The notes below the pieces were generated by a model. The model was given only the letters and a program-made list of their open reading frames with translations, was not told where the DNA came from and searched no databases. Source: CAWDYA01 sp963806495 (GTDB taxonomy: Bacteria > Acidobacteriota > Polarisedimenticolia > JACPZX01 > DASXTC01). Taken from it: a stretch of DNA of 64,000 bases. Numbering within the stretch: position 1 is the stretch's first letter; every line of letters begins with the position of its first letter. The stretch covers positions 248,001-312,000 of the forward strand of contig CAWDYA010000007.1 of NCBI GenBank assembly GCA_963806495.1. The letters run 5' to 3'. Shown here piece by piece: positions 53,536-62,955 of the stretch. The position numbers and the translations under genes were made by a program.

Positions 53536-55287
53536 CTAGAAATGCGCGGCCTTGAAACGTCTCTTGAGGCGCGTTCGCAACGCGATCGCCGCAAGGTTGA
53601 GAAGCGCTACGATGGCGATCAGCAGCAGCGTCGTGGTGAAAACCATCGGCTTGCCCGCCTCGGAGTTTCTGCTCTGGAAGCCGACGTCGTAGATGTGGAA
53701 CCCGAGGTGCATGAAGCTGCGTTCCAGGTGAAGGTACGGGAAATGCCTGTCGAATGGAAGCGCCGGGGCCAGCTTCACCACGCCGGTGATCATGAGGGGG
53801 GCGACCTCTCCCGCGCCGCGCGCCATCGCCAGGATCAGCCCGGTCATGATGCCGGGCGTGGCACGTGGCAGGACGATACGCCGGATCGTCTGCCACTTGC
53901 TGGCGCCGCAGGCGAAGGAGCCTTCCCTCATGCTGCGAGGCACTGCCGCGATCGCCTCCTCGGTGGCCACGATGACGACCGGGACGGTGAGCAGCGCCAG
54001 GGTGAGCGACGCCCAGAGTATCCCGCCGGTGCCGAAGGTCGGGGAGGGCAGCCGTTCCCGGAAGAAGACACTGTCGATCGTGCCGCCGACCACGTAGCAG
54101 AAGAAGCCGAGACCGAAGACGCCATATACGATGGAGGGCACACCGGCGAGGTTGTTGACCGCGATGCGGACGGCGGACACCAGGGTGCCCTGGCGGGCGT
54201 ACTCGCGCAGATACAGCGCCGCCATCACGCCGAACGGCGCCACGGCGATCGACATCATGACGGTCATCATGAAGGTGCCGAAGATCGCCGGGAAGACGCC
54301 TCCCTCGGTGTTGGCCTCGCGTGGCTCGTCGGCGAGGAATTCCCGCCACCGGTCGAGATAGACTCCCATGCGCGCGAGAGAATGGAGCTGGTTGGCCGGA
54401 TAGGCGCGCACGACCTGTGACAGCCGCAGGGGCCGGTCGGGGCTCGACGGAGACTCGGGAATGAGACGACCGCCCGCAGTCACCATCCGGAGACCGAACC
54501 GGGAGTTCTCCTCGCGGAGCCTTTCGATCTCCTTCTGGAGCCGGGCGTACTGCTCCGAGAGGTCCCGTTCCGAGCGCGCCTCGGCCTCGGCCGCCTCGCG
54601 GTGCTGCGGGGAATCCTCGCCGTAGGTAATGGCGGCCTTGCGGGTCGCCAGGCGGGCCTTCTCCAGCAGATCGTTCACATCGCCGATGTCGCCTTTCTCG
54701 ATGGAATGGATTCTGCGGACGCGCTGTGCCACGGGGTCGTGGAACTCATCGAACACCTGCCGGACCCCGGCCGAGCCGGTGGCCGCCTCCTGCCCGTCCC
54801 GCGTGAGGGCGCGCACGAAGCCGATCGCCGGGCCCCACTCGCGACGCTCGACGAGCCAGGCGTCGTCGGGGCGGCCCTCGCTCACGACATTGGTGTCGGC
54901 CACCCAGTGGAAGTCGTCTCCCGCGACGTCGAAGTTGCCGGTCCGGAACATCCTCCGGCGGCTCCACCCGCCCGCGTCCTCGATCTGCCGTCGCGCCTCG
55001 GGCGTCATGGCGGAAATCTCCTCGGGCGAGGGACGATACCGTTCGGTTCGCGTCACCTCGCCGAGCAGCCGGGTGCCGTCCCGCAGCGTCACCTCGATGA
55101 GAGGCGCGGGCCAGAACGTTGATGCTCCGTTGACGATCACCAGCGTCAGCAGGGTGACGATCATCAGGGTGGCTGCGGCGAGCCCGGATCCCATCAGCCA
55201 CACGTACGGCTCACCGCGTGTGGACAGCGGAGTGGCGCGCTTTCGCGTGCGGCCGGGGGCCGATCTCTCGCCGCTGAGCGTGCTCAA
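53536..55287 (-). CDS. pstA: phosphate ABC transporter permease PstA with long periplasmic N-terminal region
   Basis: This 583-residue membrane protein is well over the usual 280-300 residues. It starts at a TTG (55287) that overlaps the pstC stop (TTGA), with AGAAGG about 10 bases upstream. A first membrane span (about 30-50) is followed by about 270 residues of periplasmic domain with a coiled coil (RSERDLSEQYARLQKEIERL). The permease core is at the end: GVMAALYLREYARQGTLVSA, VPSIVYGVFGLGFF, and the EAA loop ACGASKWQTIRRIVLPRATP. The extended form resembles the long PstA of pseudomonads. It imports phosphate with PstC. Confidence 0.92.
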   Translation of the reverse strand: MSTLSGERSAPGRTRKRATPLSTRGEPYVWLMGSGLAAATLMIVTLLTLVIVNGASTFWPAPLIEVTLRDGTRLLGEVTRTERYRPSPEEISAMTPEARRQIEDAGGWSRRRMFRTGNFDVAGDDFHWVADTNVVSEGRPDDAWLVERREWGPAIGFVRALTRDGQEAATGSAGVRQVFDEFHDPVAQRVRRIHSIEKGDIGDVNDLLEKARLATRKAAITYGEDSPQHREAAEAEARSERDLSEQYARLQKEIERLREENSRFGLRMVTAGGRLIPESPSSPDRPLRLSQVVRAYPANQLHSLARMGVYLDRWREFLADEPREANTEGGVFPAIFGTFMMTVMMSIAVAPFGVMAALYLREYARQGTLVSAVRIAVNNLAGVPSIVYGVFGLGFFCYVVGGTIDSVFFRERLPSPTFGTGGILWASLTLALLTVPVVIVATEEAIAAVPRSMREGSFACGASKWQTIRRIVLPRATPGIMTGLILAMARGAGEVAPLMITGVVKLAPALPFDRHFPYLHLERSFMHLGFHIYDVGFQSRNSEAGKPMVFTTTLLLIAIVALLNLAAIALRTRLKRRFKAAHF

Positions 55288-57875
55288 AGCTGATATGCCT
55301 TCTTGCGGAATCGCTGCCTCACGATCTCGGCCAGCGTGTTGACGATGAAGGTGACGAAGAACAGCAGCAGCGCCGAAAGGAAGAGGACCCTGTACAGCGT
55401 GCCGTCCTTGACCGCCTCGGGGAGCTCGACCGCGATGTTGGCCGACAAGGTGCGCAGACCGTTGAAGAGATTCATGTCCATCAGCGGCGTGTTGCCGGCC
55501 GCCATCAGCACGATCATCGTCTCGCCGACGGCGCGGCCGAGCCCGACCATGAGCGCCGAGAAGATCCCGGAAACCGCGACCGGCAGGATCACGCGGGTGG
55601 CCGTCTGCCAGCGCGTGGCGCCGCAACCGAGTGATGCGGAACGAAGAGTGTGCGGCACCGCTGCGAGCGCGTCGTCGGCGATGGTATAGATGATCGGAAT
55701 CACCGCGAACCCCATGACGAATCCGACCACGAGAGCGTTACGCTGGACATAGGTGCCGAGCAGATACCCTCGCGGATCGAAACCGAGTGCGCTGCCCAAC
55801 ATCGCGATCGCCCAGGCGATCCCGACCGACAGGGCCAGCAGGGATACGTACTTCACGAAGTCCGTCCCTGCCTCGCGGCGGGAGGTCATCGAGGGGAGGC
55901 GCCGATGGATCCAGTCGGCGACGTACCTCCGGTCGGCCACGAGCAGCGCCACGACGATGAGCGGCCAGGCCAGCATCCCGATCCCGGGCGCGCCCGTGCC
56001 TACCCTCCCGTCGAGCCAGGCCTTGAAGTTCCCGTGGAACATGAGGCTCTCGATCGGCGACGCGAGCCGCGCCGCCACGAAAACCGAGGAGCCCACCACC
56101 AGCATCAGCAGCAGGAACTGCACGCGGCCCGCAAGACGCGCGACGGCCTGCTGCGGCAGCATCTGCCACAGGTAGCCCGCCGCCAGGGCGGAGAGGGGGG
56201 CCACGCCGAAGACGAGCAGGACGGCGACCACCCAGCTTTCCACCAGCGGTGCGAGCACCAGCGCGGCGATGAAGCCCAGCACCACGCTCGGCAGCGAGGC
56301 CATCATCTCGATGGTCGACTTGAGCGGCGCGCGCAGCCGCGGGTCGAGGAACTCCGATGTGTATATCGCGGCGAACAGCGCTATCGGCACCGCGAAGAGC
56401 ATCGAGTAGACGGTTGCCTTGAGGGTCCCGAATATCAGCGGGATCAGGCTGAGCTTGGGTTCGAAGTCGTCGGTCCCGCTCGACGACTGCCAGGTGAAGG
56501 TCGGAGACGGATACCCTTCGTACCAGACTCTCTCGAAAAGGCTCGCGAAGCTGGTCTCGGGGTGGGGATTGCGGACGCTCCACCGTCGCGCCGTCCCATC
56601 GGCTCCCAGTGCGAACAGGCCGTCCCCCTTCGGTGTGATCTGCAGCGCCCGAACGGCGGTATTGGTCGAAAGCGAGACCATGGCGAGGGTCCTGTCGGAG
56701 GTGAGGTGATGGAGGAAGATCCCGCCGTCGTCGGCGCCCGTGGCCAGTGTCTTGTCGCGCGTGGAGACCGCGACGGTGTCGACCGGAGCCGGATGGGCCT
56801 GAAGCGCGTGGGCGGGAACGAGCTGCCGGCCGTCCTCCGTTCCGGGGCGTTCGGCGGGAAACCAGGCGCGGGTCAAGCCGCTCGAATCGGCGACCAGCAG
56901 CGATTGATCTCCCGTCACGAATCGCATCGCGGTGATCGTCGCCTCTGTTTCGGGAGTGAGATCCACGCGCTCTGCCACGACCGGGTTGTTCGTGTCACGC
57001 AGGTCGAATCTCAGTGTGGTCCCGTCGGCCCAGGCGACGTAGGCCTGATCGCCGCGCGCCGTGATCCTGAGGAACGCGGGGGGCCCGTCGGCCATGCCGG
57101 CCGGCACGCTGGCCCGGAAGGTCGAGAGGTCGTGAACCACCTCGCCGGTCAGCAGATTGGTCCGGCTGGTGACCCGTTCCATGACCAGGGTGCCGCCCCC
57201 GGTGAGCGCCGCGAGCATCGATTCGTTCTCACCCACCCTCGAGTCGAGAAGCCGCACGGATTCGCCGTCCGCGCCAATCGGGATCGGGTTGTCCACCGTG
57301 ATGCGTGCGGTGACACGCCGCGCCTCGCCCGACGGCAGGTGCTGGATGACGGCCGTTCCGTCCGGCCCCACGGGCACGTCATCCTTGCCGAGGAACTCGC
57401 TGTCGAAGGCGATACCCGCGAGCCTCACGGTCCCGTCGCGAAAGCCGAACGCAATGTGGCCTCCCTCGGCCGGTACGCTGCTCACGACGGGTGCAGGGCC
57501 ATCGGGGAAGAGGGCACGCCTTTCGAGGATCTTCCCGCTCGCGGCGTCGAAGGTGAGTGTCTCGCCGTTCGACAGGATGCAGACGCCCAGCACCTGATAC
57601 TCGTCGAGACCTGCGTAGACGATCCGGGAGGTCTCGGCCGGTGTCAGCAGGGCATAACGCGGGCCGGCGGTGAGAGAGGCGCCGGCGAACAGGGGCCACA
57701 CGACCACCACGAGGTAGACGAGGATCCCCATGACGGCGAGGATGACACCGATCCCGCCGAAGGTGATGACGGAGGTCATCACCCGATTGATCCAGATCAC
57801 CCGAGGGCTCGTGCTGCGAGGGCGGCGCCTGCGCGGCGCCGCCCTGCGCACGAATCCCGGATCAACGTGCTGCAT
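55284..57875 (-). CDS. pstC: phosphate ABC transporter permease PstC with a large beta-propeller-like periplasmic domain
   Basis: This 863-residue protein is nearly three times the usual PstC size. A signal-like span (about residues 30-56) is followed by about 400 residues of WD40/PQQ-like repeats: KTLATGADDGGIFLHHLTSD and DGLFALGADGTARRWSVRNP. Then come the permease spans from about 490: FAVPIALFAAIYTSEFLDPR, MMASLPSVVLGFIAALVLAP, and the EAA loop SLGCGATRWQTATRVILPVA. The ATG at 57875 follows GGGAG. It pairs with pstA for phosphate import. The propeller domain is present in long PstC proteins of pseudomonads and related bacteria; its role is uncertain. Confidence 0.92.
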   Translation of the reverse strand: MQHVDPGFVRRAAPRRRRPRSTSPRVIWINRVMTSVITFGGIGVILAVMGILVYLVVVVWPLFAGASLTAGPRYALLTPAETSRIVYAGLDEYQVLGVCILSNGETLTFDAASGKILERRALFPDGPAPVVSSVPAEGGHIAFGFRDGTVRLAGIAFDSEFLGKDDVPVGPDGTAVIQHLPSGEARRVTARITVDNPIPIGADGESVRLLDSRVGENESMLAALTGGGTLVMERVTSRTNLLTGEVVHDLSTFRASVPAGMADGPPAFLRITARGDQAYVAWADGTTLRFDLRDTNNPVVAERVDLTPETEATITAMRFVTGDQSLLVADSSGLTRAWFPAERPGTEDGRQLVPAHALQAHPAPVDTVAVSTRDKTLATGADDGGIFLHHLTSDRTLAMVSLSTNTAVRALQITPKGDGLFALGADGTARRWSVRNPHPETSFASLFERVWYEGYPSPTFTWQSSSGTDDFEPKLSLIPLIFGTLKATVYSMLFAVPIALFAAIYTSEFLDPRLRAPLKSTIEMMASLPSVVLGFIAALVLAPLVESWVVAVLLVFGVAPLSALAAGYLWQMLPQQAVARLAGRVQFLLLMLVVGSSVFVAARLASPIESLMFHGNFKAWLDGRVGTGAPGIGMLAWPLIVVALLVADRRYVADWIHRRLPSMTSRREAGTDFVKYVSLLALSVGIAWAIAMLGSALGFDPRGYLLGTYVQRNALVVGFVMGFAVIPIIYTIADDALAAVPHTLRSASLGCGATRWQTATRVILPVAVSGIFSALMVGLGRAVGETMIVLMAAGNTPLMDMNLFNGLRTLSANIAVELPEAVKDGTLYRVLFLSALLLFFVTFIVNTLAEIVRQRFRKKAYQL

Positions 57876-57890
57876 CGAGCTCCCGTGTCG

Positions 57891-58865
57891 CTACATCCCG
57901 AGCTTGTGGCGCTCCGCGGTGATCAGAGTCGAAGGAAGAGGCAGGTACCCATCCTTGACCACCGCCTCCTGTCCCTCGCGGCTCAGGACATAGGCTACGA
58001 ACTCCCTACGCAGCGGATCGAGCGCGTCGTTGGGAGACTTGTTGACGTACAGGTAGAGGAAACGGGCCAGTGGGTACTTGCCGCTGAAGGCGTTTTCCGG
58101 CTTTGCTTCGACGCACTGGCCGCCGGTCGTGGTGGCCAGTGGTACGACACGGACGTCCGCCGTCTTGTATCCGATGCCCGAGTAGCCGATCGCGTACCGG
58201 TCGGAGGCCACCCCCTGGACGACCGAGGAGGATCCGGGCTGCTCCTTGACGCTATCCTTGTAGTCTCCCTTGAACAGCGCGTGCTCCTTCAGATAGCCGT
58301 AGGTCCCCGAGGCGCTGTTGCGGCCGTACAGGCTGATCGGCTTGCTCGTCCACTCGCCCTTCAGCCCGAGGTCGCCCCAGGTCCTGATGTCCGCCTTGGC
58401 GCCCCCGCGCCGCGTCTTGGAGAAGATCGCATCGACCTGCTGCAGCGAGAGGCACTCGATCGGATTGTCCTTGTTCACGTAAATGGCGAGCATGTCGATC
58501 GACGTGCGCACCTCGGAGGGCCGGTAGCCGTACTTCTTCTCGAACGTGTCGACCTCCTCGGCCTTCATTTGACGCGACATCGGACCGAACTGCGAGGTGC
58601 CCGCCGTGAGGGCGGGGGGCGCTGTCGCCGAGCCCTTCCCCTCGATCTCGATCTTCACGTTGGGGTAGAACCTGCGGAACCCCTCGCCCCATAGCGCCAT
58701 CTCGTTGTTCATGGTATCCGATCCGACGCTCTTCAGGCTCCCGGAGATCCCCTGCGTCGGGGAGTACTCGGGGACCGACGGGTCCACCTTGACGGCCTGC
58801 GCGAGCGCGACACCGCCGATCAGGGCGAGGAAGAACGCTCCCGTGAGGATTCGGCTGGGCTTCAT
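57891..58865 (-). CDS. pstS: periplasmic phosphate-binding protein
   Basis: This 324-residue protein has a signal peptide (ILTGAFFLALIGGVALAQA). The PBP fold has SLKSVGSDTMNNEMALWGEG, GKGSATAPPALTAGTSQFGP, GRNSASGTYGYLKEHALFKG, and GIGYKTADVRVVPLA. The SDTMN and GSGTY-like residues contact phosphate in this family. It is the first gene of the pstS-C-A-B operon, with AAGGAGAG before the ATG and a Pho-box array 54 bases upstream. It delivers phosphate to PstC/PstA. Confidence 0.94.
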   Translation of the reverse strand: MKPSRILTGAFFLALIGGVALAQAVKVDPSVPEYSPTQGISGSLKSVGSDTMNNEMALWGEGFRRFYPNVKIEIEGKGSATAPPALTAGTSQFGPMSRQMKAEEVDTFEKKYGYRPSEVRTSIDMLAIYVNKDNPIECLSLQQVDAIFSKTRRGGAKADIRTWGDLGLKGEWTSKPISLYGRNSASGTYGYLKEHALFKGDYKDSVKEQPGSSSVVQGVASDRYAIGYSGIGYKTADVRVVPLATTTGGQCVEAKPENAFSGKYPLARFLYLYVNKSPNDALDPLRREFVAYVLSREGQEAVVKDGYLPLPSTLITAERHKLGM

Positions 58866-58918
58866 GGGGATGTCTCTCCTTGGAGGAATAGGTTGATGCT
58901 TCGAGGATAGGGAAGCGG

Positions 58919-58957
58919 ATTGAATGTCCTGTTAACTTCCTGTTAACTTCCGGTAAA
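58919..58957 (-). promoter_or_regulatory. Pho-box array upstream of pstS
   Basis: Read on the minus strand: TTTACC, TTAACA, TTAACA and TTCAAT, each followed by 5 bases, so four hexamers sit exactly 11 bp apart on one face of the helix. A -10 box TATCCT (58904-58909) follows 9 bases after the last hexamer, the spacing expected of PhoB-activated promoters. PhoB binding is inferred. Confidence 0.75.
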
Positions 58958-58962
58958 CGGTC

Positions 58963-60300
58963 TCAGAAAATGAACTGGAACTGGAGCAGGCCCTGGTCCT
59001 CGGTGATGTCCGTCGCCTGGTTCTTGATCTGGCGATAGGTCGCCTGCAGCTTCAGGTTATGCTTGTTCATGAACCAGTTGAGCGTGACGGCCTTTTCGTC
59101 GATATGGTCGTCCGCGACCTGGTCCGAGGGGTCGATCGTTGCGTAACGCACCGCGATCTCGACGTACCGCTTGAAGACGAAGTACCCGAGCTGGGCGTGA
59201 AAGCCCGTTGAGTCGAAGTCCGGCGTGAGCTCGGGCTCGTTGCGGGCCATGAAATACTCGCTGAAGAATGCAATCCCCTTGAACTTGAACACGAAGTCCG
59301 TGCCCCAGATCGCCCGACTGACCCGGTCCGTGTTCGGGTCGTTGTCGTCCCTGTTGTTCGTCTGGTAGTCCGCCGCGAACGCGACAAGCGGCTTGTCCTT
59401 GCTCTCGAAGTCGGACTCGCTGTACTTGACGTCGCCGAACGGCTGCCACGTGACGCGGGCATCGTACTGATATCTGCTGTTGTCGTTGGTGTTCGTGAGT
59501 CTGCCGTTACCGTTGAACATCCCCGTGCGCCATTCCACGCGCCCTTTCGGCGTCTGACCCCAGAGCTGGAGGCCGATGTCGCGGCCGGTCGCGAATGCGG
59601 CCGAGACGATCGAGCGGTCGACGAACTCCTGGCTCCCCGAGGAGGTCAGCTCCTGCCGGCCGAAGGGCACCTTGAACTGCCCGCCCTTGATCTGGAAGGC
59701 CTTCCTGCCGTGGGTGACGTCATAGTTGACCATCGCGTCCTCGAGCTCTCCGGTGGCGTCGGACCAGTTGGCCTGCAGCTCGTACTCGAGATCGGGTGTG
59801 TAGATCCATCCCGCGAACTTCGTCTTGGCGCGGCGGATCGAGAATGAGCCCTTGGTGTCCTCGTCGCCGAGCTGGTCGTTCGTGAACCGGATCTGGACCC
59901 GATTCGAGATGACGAGCTTCGCATTGTCGCTCTCGAACGTTGTCTTGCCATCCTTCCACCCGAATTTCATTCTGGGCTTCGTTTCCTCCTGCACGGTCAT
60001 CACTTCGCCGGGCAGGTCGTGCTTGAAGTTGTACAAATGGATAGCTTCCTCGCTGTCGAACACCAGCGTTTCGCCCTTGGGGCCGGCACCGATGCGGGTG
60101 ATCGACTTGCCCATCTCGCCGGTGGATTTGAACTCCTCGTAGGCTGCCATGTTGTTGAACACATAGATCCGCCCTTCCTTCGGGATCTCGACGTAGAAGG
60201 CGCCCTGTGCGTGCGCGGGAGCCGGCGAGAGCAGCCCGAGCAGGATGCAGAAGAAAGCCGCAGCCGCTACGTAGTTTCCCAGCGAACCTGTGATGCGCAT
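58963..60300 (-). CDS. phosphate/polyphosphate-selective porin (OprO/OprP family)
   Basis: This 445-residue outer-membrane protein has a signal peptide (FFCILLGLLSPAPAHA) and ends in phenylalanine (LLQFQFIF), the usual barrel terminus. It has an N-terminal coiled helix of about 70 residues and many amphipathic strands: MVNYDVTHGRKAFQIKGGQF, then KVPFGRQEL and FVDRSIVSAAFATGRDIG. These match phosphate-selective porins. It has its own Pho-box promoter (60356-60394) and lies between phoR and pstS in the Pho regulon, so it is probably induced on phosphate limitation to pass anions to PstS. Confidence 0.88.
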   Translation of the reverse strand: MRITGSLGNYVAAAAFFCILLGLLSPAPAHAQGAFYVEIPKEGRIYVFNNMAAYEEFKSTGEMGKSITRIGAGPKGETLVFDSEEAIHLYNFKHDLPGEVMTVQEETKPRMKFGWKDGKTTFESDNAKLVISNRVQIRFTNDQLGDEDTKGSFSIRRAKTKFAGWIYTPDLEYELQANWSDATGELEDAMVNYDVTHGRKAFQIKGGQFKVPFGRQELTSSGSQEFVDRSIVSAAFATGRDIGLQLWGQTPKGRVEWRTGMFNGNGRLTNTNDNSRYQYDARVTWQPFGDVKYSESDFESKDKPLVAFAADYQTNNRDDNDPNTDRVSRAIWGTDFVFKFKGIAFFSEYFMARNEPELTPDFDSTGFHAQLGYFVFKRYVEIAVRYATIDPSDQVADDHIDEKAVTLNWFMNKHNLKLQATYRQIKNQATDITEDQGLLQFQFIF

Positions 60301-60355
60301 TCATTCCCCTCCCAGGTTTGTATGTGACGATCCGGAGGTGATTAGAGTGCACCAC

Positions 60356-60394
60356 TGTTGACATCGTGTTGAGCGGACGTTAACGGCGGGTAAA
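60356..60394 (-). promoter_or_regulatory. Pho-box array upstream of the porin
   Basis: On the minus strand: TTTACC, TTAACG, TCAACA and TCAACA, each separated by 5 bases. The -10 box TCTAAT (60341-60346) lies 9 bases after the last hexamer, the same distance as at pstS. The array sits between the phoR stop and the porin start. Confidence 0.75.
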
Positions 60395-60406
60395 AAGTGC
60401 GGGAGA

Positions 60407-62212
60407 TCAGCGCGGGCGGTGTCCGGCGGTGGAGTATTCTTCGTCACCGGACGGTGACGCGATCGGAAGACGGACGACGAAGCGCGTTCCGCCCTCGTTT
60501 CTGTTCTCGGCCCGGATGTCCCCGCCATGGAGGCGGACCAGATGCATGACGATCGCAAGACCCAGGCCGGTGCCGGGGACCTCCTGGCTGCGCGAGCGGT
60601 CCACCCGGAAAAAGCGATTGAAGACCCGCTGGAGCGCGTCGGGCGGAATGCCGTCTCCCGTGTCATCGATCGTCAGGACGATCGACCCCTCCTCTGCGGT
60701 CGCAGCTACTGTCACGCGGCCCTGGGGGCGGTTGAACTTGACGGCATTGTCGAGCAGGTTCACCAGGATCTGATCCAGTCGGCGCCGGTCGGCGTGGAGA
60801 GTGAGCCCCGGCTCGATCCGGCAGTCGATCGCGACCCCACGCGCGACGGCGCGCGCCGTCACCGCGGCGGTCGCGTCGCGCACCGCCGCCGCGAGGTCGA
60901 GACGAACGAGTGAGAGGCTGACGGCGCCGGTCTCGATCAGAGACAGGTCGGTCAGGTCGTTGAGAATCGCCTCCATCCGGGCCGCATTGTTGGAGAGGAT
61001 CCCGAGGAATCGTCCCGCCTCCTCCGGGTCCTCCCGCGCGCCCCCGATGAGGGTCTCCAGCGCGGCCTTGACCGAGGCGAGCGGCGTGCGCAGCTCGTGA
61101 GAGAGGTCGGCAACGAAATCCCTGCGGATCCTCTCGAGCGCCTCCATCCGCGTGATGTCGAAGAACAGGCCGATGGCACCCACCTGGCGACCCGTGGCGT
61201 CCGAGAAGGGAACGACGGTAAGCTCGAAAGCACGGCCGCCGCCGACCGCGATCCGTCTGCGTATGTCCGTGCGTCCGGCCAGGGCCTCGTCGAACGCCTC
61301 GACGATGGTATGGTCCCACGCGATCTGGATCATCGGCGTGCCTTCGGGCAGGTCACGTGGAATTCCGAAGATCCTGCGCAGCGAGTCGTTCAGGAGAAGC
61401 AGCCTGCGCTCCATGTTCACGACGAGTATCCCCTCCCGCAGCCCGGAAAGGATCGAGGCCAGCAGACGCCGCTCCGACTCGGTCTTCGCAATCTGTTCGA
61501 TCAGGGTCCGGCGCATGCGATCCACCGACGCGGCGATCTCGCCGATCTCGTCGCTGGTGACCGGCTCGATCGGCACGAGAGTCTCCCCGGATGCGACCCG
61601 GTCCGCCGCCCGCGCGATCGATTCGAGCGGGCGATAGATCCGCTGGGCGGAGAAGGTCGCCAGGAGGGCAAGCAGCAGGAGCGCCGTGACCGAGACCAGG
61701 GCCAGGGTCAGCCGGTATCCACGGGAGGCGGCGCGGAGCTCCTCGGTTGGAGCCGACAGCCGTACATACCCGAGAGGCCGGTCAGGGGAGCCGACCCGGC
61801 GTGCGAAGTACTCGAGCTCGCGATCGATGCTATGGCTCACACGGGAGAACGAGCCGGCCCCTTCCCGGGACGCCTCGAGGATCTCGGGCCGGTGCCCGTG
61901 GTTCTCCAGGGAGGGGACGGCGGATGCGGGAACGTCGGAGTCACCGAGGACGACGCCGGCGGTGTCGATGAGGGTGACGCGCAGGTCCAGCCTCTCACCC
62001 GTGCGATCCGCCCATGCATCGGCCTCGGCAGGCCCGTCCGGCCAGTGGGATTCGAGCTCTCCGGCCAGGAGCGAGCACTCGCGGCTCAGCCGGTCGACCG
62101 CTCGATCGAACACGGCACGCTGCATCAGGATACTCGCGGTCAGGTCGATGGCGAGCGCGGCGAGCAGGGTGAACAGTGAAATGACCAGCAGGAGACGGGT
62201 GCGGATCCTCAA
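60407..62212 (-). CDS. phoR: phosphate-regulon sensor histidine kinase
   Basis: This is a 601-residue membrane kinase. A first span (about residues 7-27) and a second (about 170-190) flank a periplasmic or extracytoplasmic segment. HAMP (RIYRPLESIARAADRVASGE) and PAS (LVVNMERRLLLLNDSLRRIF) follow. The HisKA domain has DFVADLSHELRTPLASVKAA, with the phosphorylated histidine at residue 372. The ATPase has LVNLLDNAVKFNRPQGRV (N box), IDDTGDGIP and GTGLGLAIVMHLVRLHGG. It senses phosphate status, probably through PhoU and Pst, and phosphorylates PhoB. The TTG start overlaps the phoB stop. The extracytoplasmic segment is longer than in E. coli PhoR. Confidence 0.92.
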   Translation of the reverse strand: MRIRTRLLLVISLFTLLAALAIDLTASILMQRAVFDRAVDRLSRECSLLAGELESHWPDGPAEADAWADRTGERLDLRVTLIDTAGVVLGDSDVPASAVPSLENHGHRPEILEASREGAGSFSRVSHSIDRELEYFARRVGSPDRPLGYVRLSAPTEELRAASRGYRLTLALVSVTALLLLALLATFSAQRIYRPLESIARAADRVASGETLVPIEPVTSDEIGEIAASVDRMRRTLIEQIAKTESERRLLASILSGLREGILVVNMERRLLLLNDSLRRIFGIPRDLPEGTPMIQIAWDHTIVEAFDEALAGRTDIRRRIAVGGGRAFELTVVPFSDATGRQVGAIGLFFDITRMEALERIRRDFVADLSHELRTPLASVKAALETLIGGAREDPEEAGRFLGILSNNAARMEAILNDLTDLSLIETGAVSLSLVRLDLAAAVRDATAAVTARAVARGVAIDCRIEPGLTLHADRRRLDQILVNLLDNAVKFNRPQGRVTVAATAEEGSIVLTIDDTGDGIPPDALQRVFNRFFRVDRSRSQEVPGTGLGLAIVMHLVRLHGGDIRAENRNEGGTRFVVRLPIASPSGDEEYSTAGHRPR

Positions 62213-62955
62213 TCGTCACCGTCGGGTTCGCCGCCCTCGCGAAAGCGGTAGCCAACGCCGAAGACGGTCTCAATGCGGTCTCCCTCGGAGCCGAGCTTCT
62301 TGCGCAGTCGGCGGACGTGAACGTCGACGGTGCGCGTGCCGCCGTAGTACTCGTAGCCCCAAACACTCTCGAGCAGGTGGTCCCGCGTCAGGACGCGTCC
62401 CCGGTTGCGTGCCAGGGCCGACAGCAGTGAGAACTCCATCCGGGTGAGCGGCACCTCGTCCTTTCCCACCCGCACACGGTGGCCGTCGAAGTCGATCGTG
62501 AGCTCGCCGCTGCTGAACTCCCGCTGCGGCTTCGGTCCCGGCGACGGGGTCGCCCTGCGGAGGTGCGCCTTCACACGGGCGAGCACCTCCTTCATGCTGA
62601 ACGGCTTTGTCATGTAGTCGTCGGCGCCCATCTCGAGCCCGACCAGCTTGTCGGTCTCGTCGATGCGCGCGGTGAGCATGATGATCGGCACCATGGATCG
62701 CTCGGGGTCGCCCCTCAGCGCGCGGCAGACCTCGAGCCCGTCGATGCCGGGCAGCATCAGGTCGAGGATGATGAGATCGAAGCTCTTCTGGCGGGCCGCG
62801 GCGAGACCCTTCTCGCCGGTGTCGGCGGTTGTGACGCTGTACCCGCCGTCCTTCTCGAGGTTGTATCTGAGTGAGGCCGAGAGGTCACCCTCGTCCTCCA
62901 CGATCAGGATGCGCTTGCGCGCGCGCTCGGCCGGCGCCGCGGTCTTGGTCGTCAT
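62209..62955 (-). CDS. phoB: phosphate-regulon response regulator (OmpR/PhoB type)
   Basis: This is a 248-residue DNA-binding regulator. The receiver has ILIVEDEGDLSASLRYNLEK, the phosphoacceptor Asp65 in LIILDLMLPGIDGLEVCRAL, MLTARIDETDKLVGLEMGAD and YMTKPFSMKEV. The C-terminal winged helix has LTRMEFSLLSALARNRGRVL and the recognition part TRTVDVHVRRLRKKLG. It activates the three Pho-box promoters inferred at 58919, 60356 and 63779. Starts at an ATG overlapping the phoU stop (ATGA). The RTVDVHVRRLRKKL wording is typical of PhoB. Confidence 0.94.
   Translation of the reverse strand: MTTKTAAPAERARKRILIVEDEGDLSASLRYNLEKDGGYSVTTADTGEKGLAAARQKSFDLIILDLMLPGIDGLEVCRALRGDPERSMVPIIMLTARIDETDKLVGLEMGADDYMTKPFSMKEVLARVKAHLRRATPSPGPKPQREFSSGELTIDFDGHRVRVGKDEVPLTRMEFSLLSALARNRGRVLTRDHLLESVWGYEYYGGTRTVDVHVRRLRKKLGSEGDRIETVFGVGYRFREGGEPDGDD

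Noticed and set aside
55650..58694. A 1,014-residue plus-strand open frame opposite pstS/pstC
   Set aside because: It lies fully opposite genes with clear signal, permease and binding motifs and has no recognisable domain.
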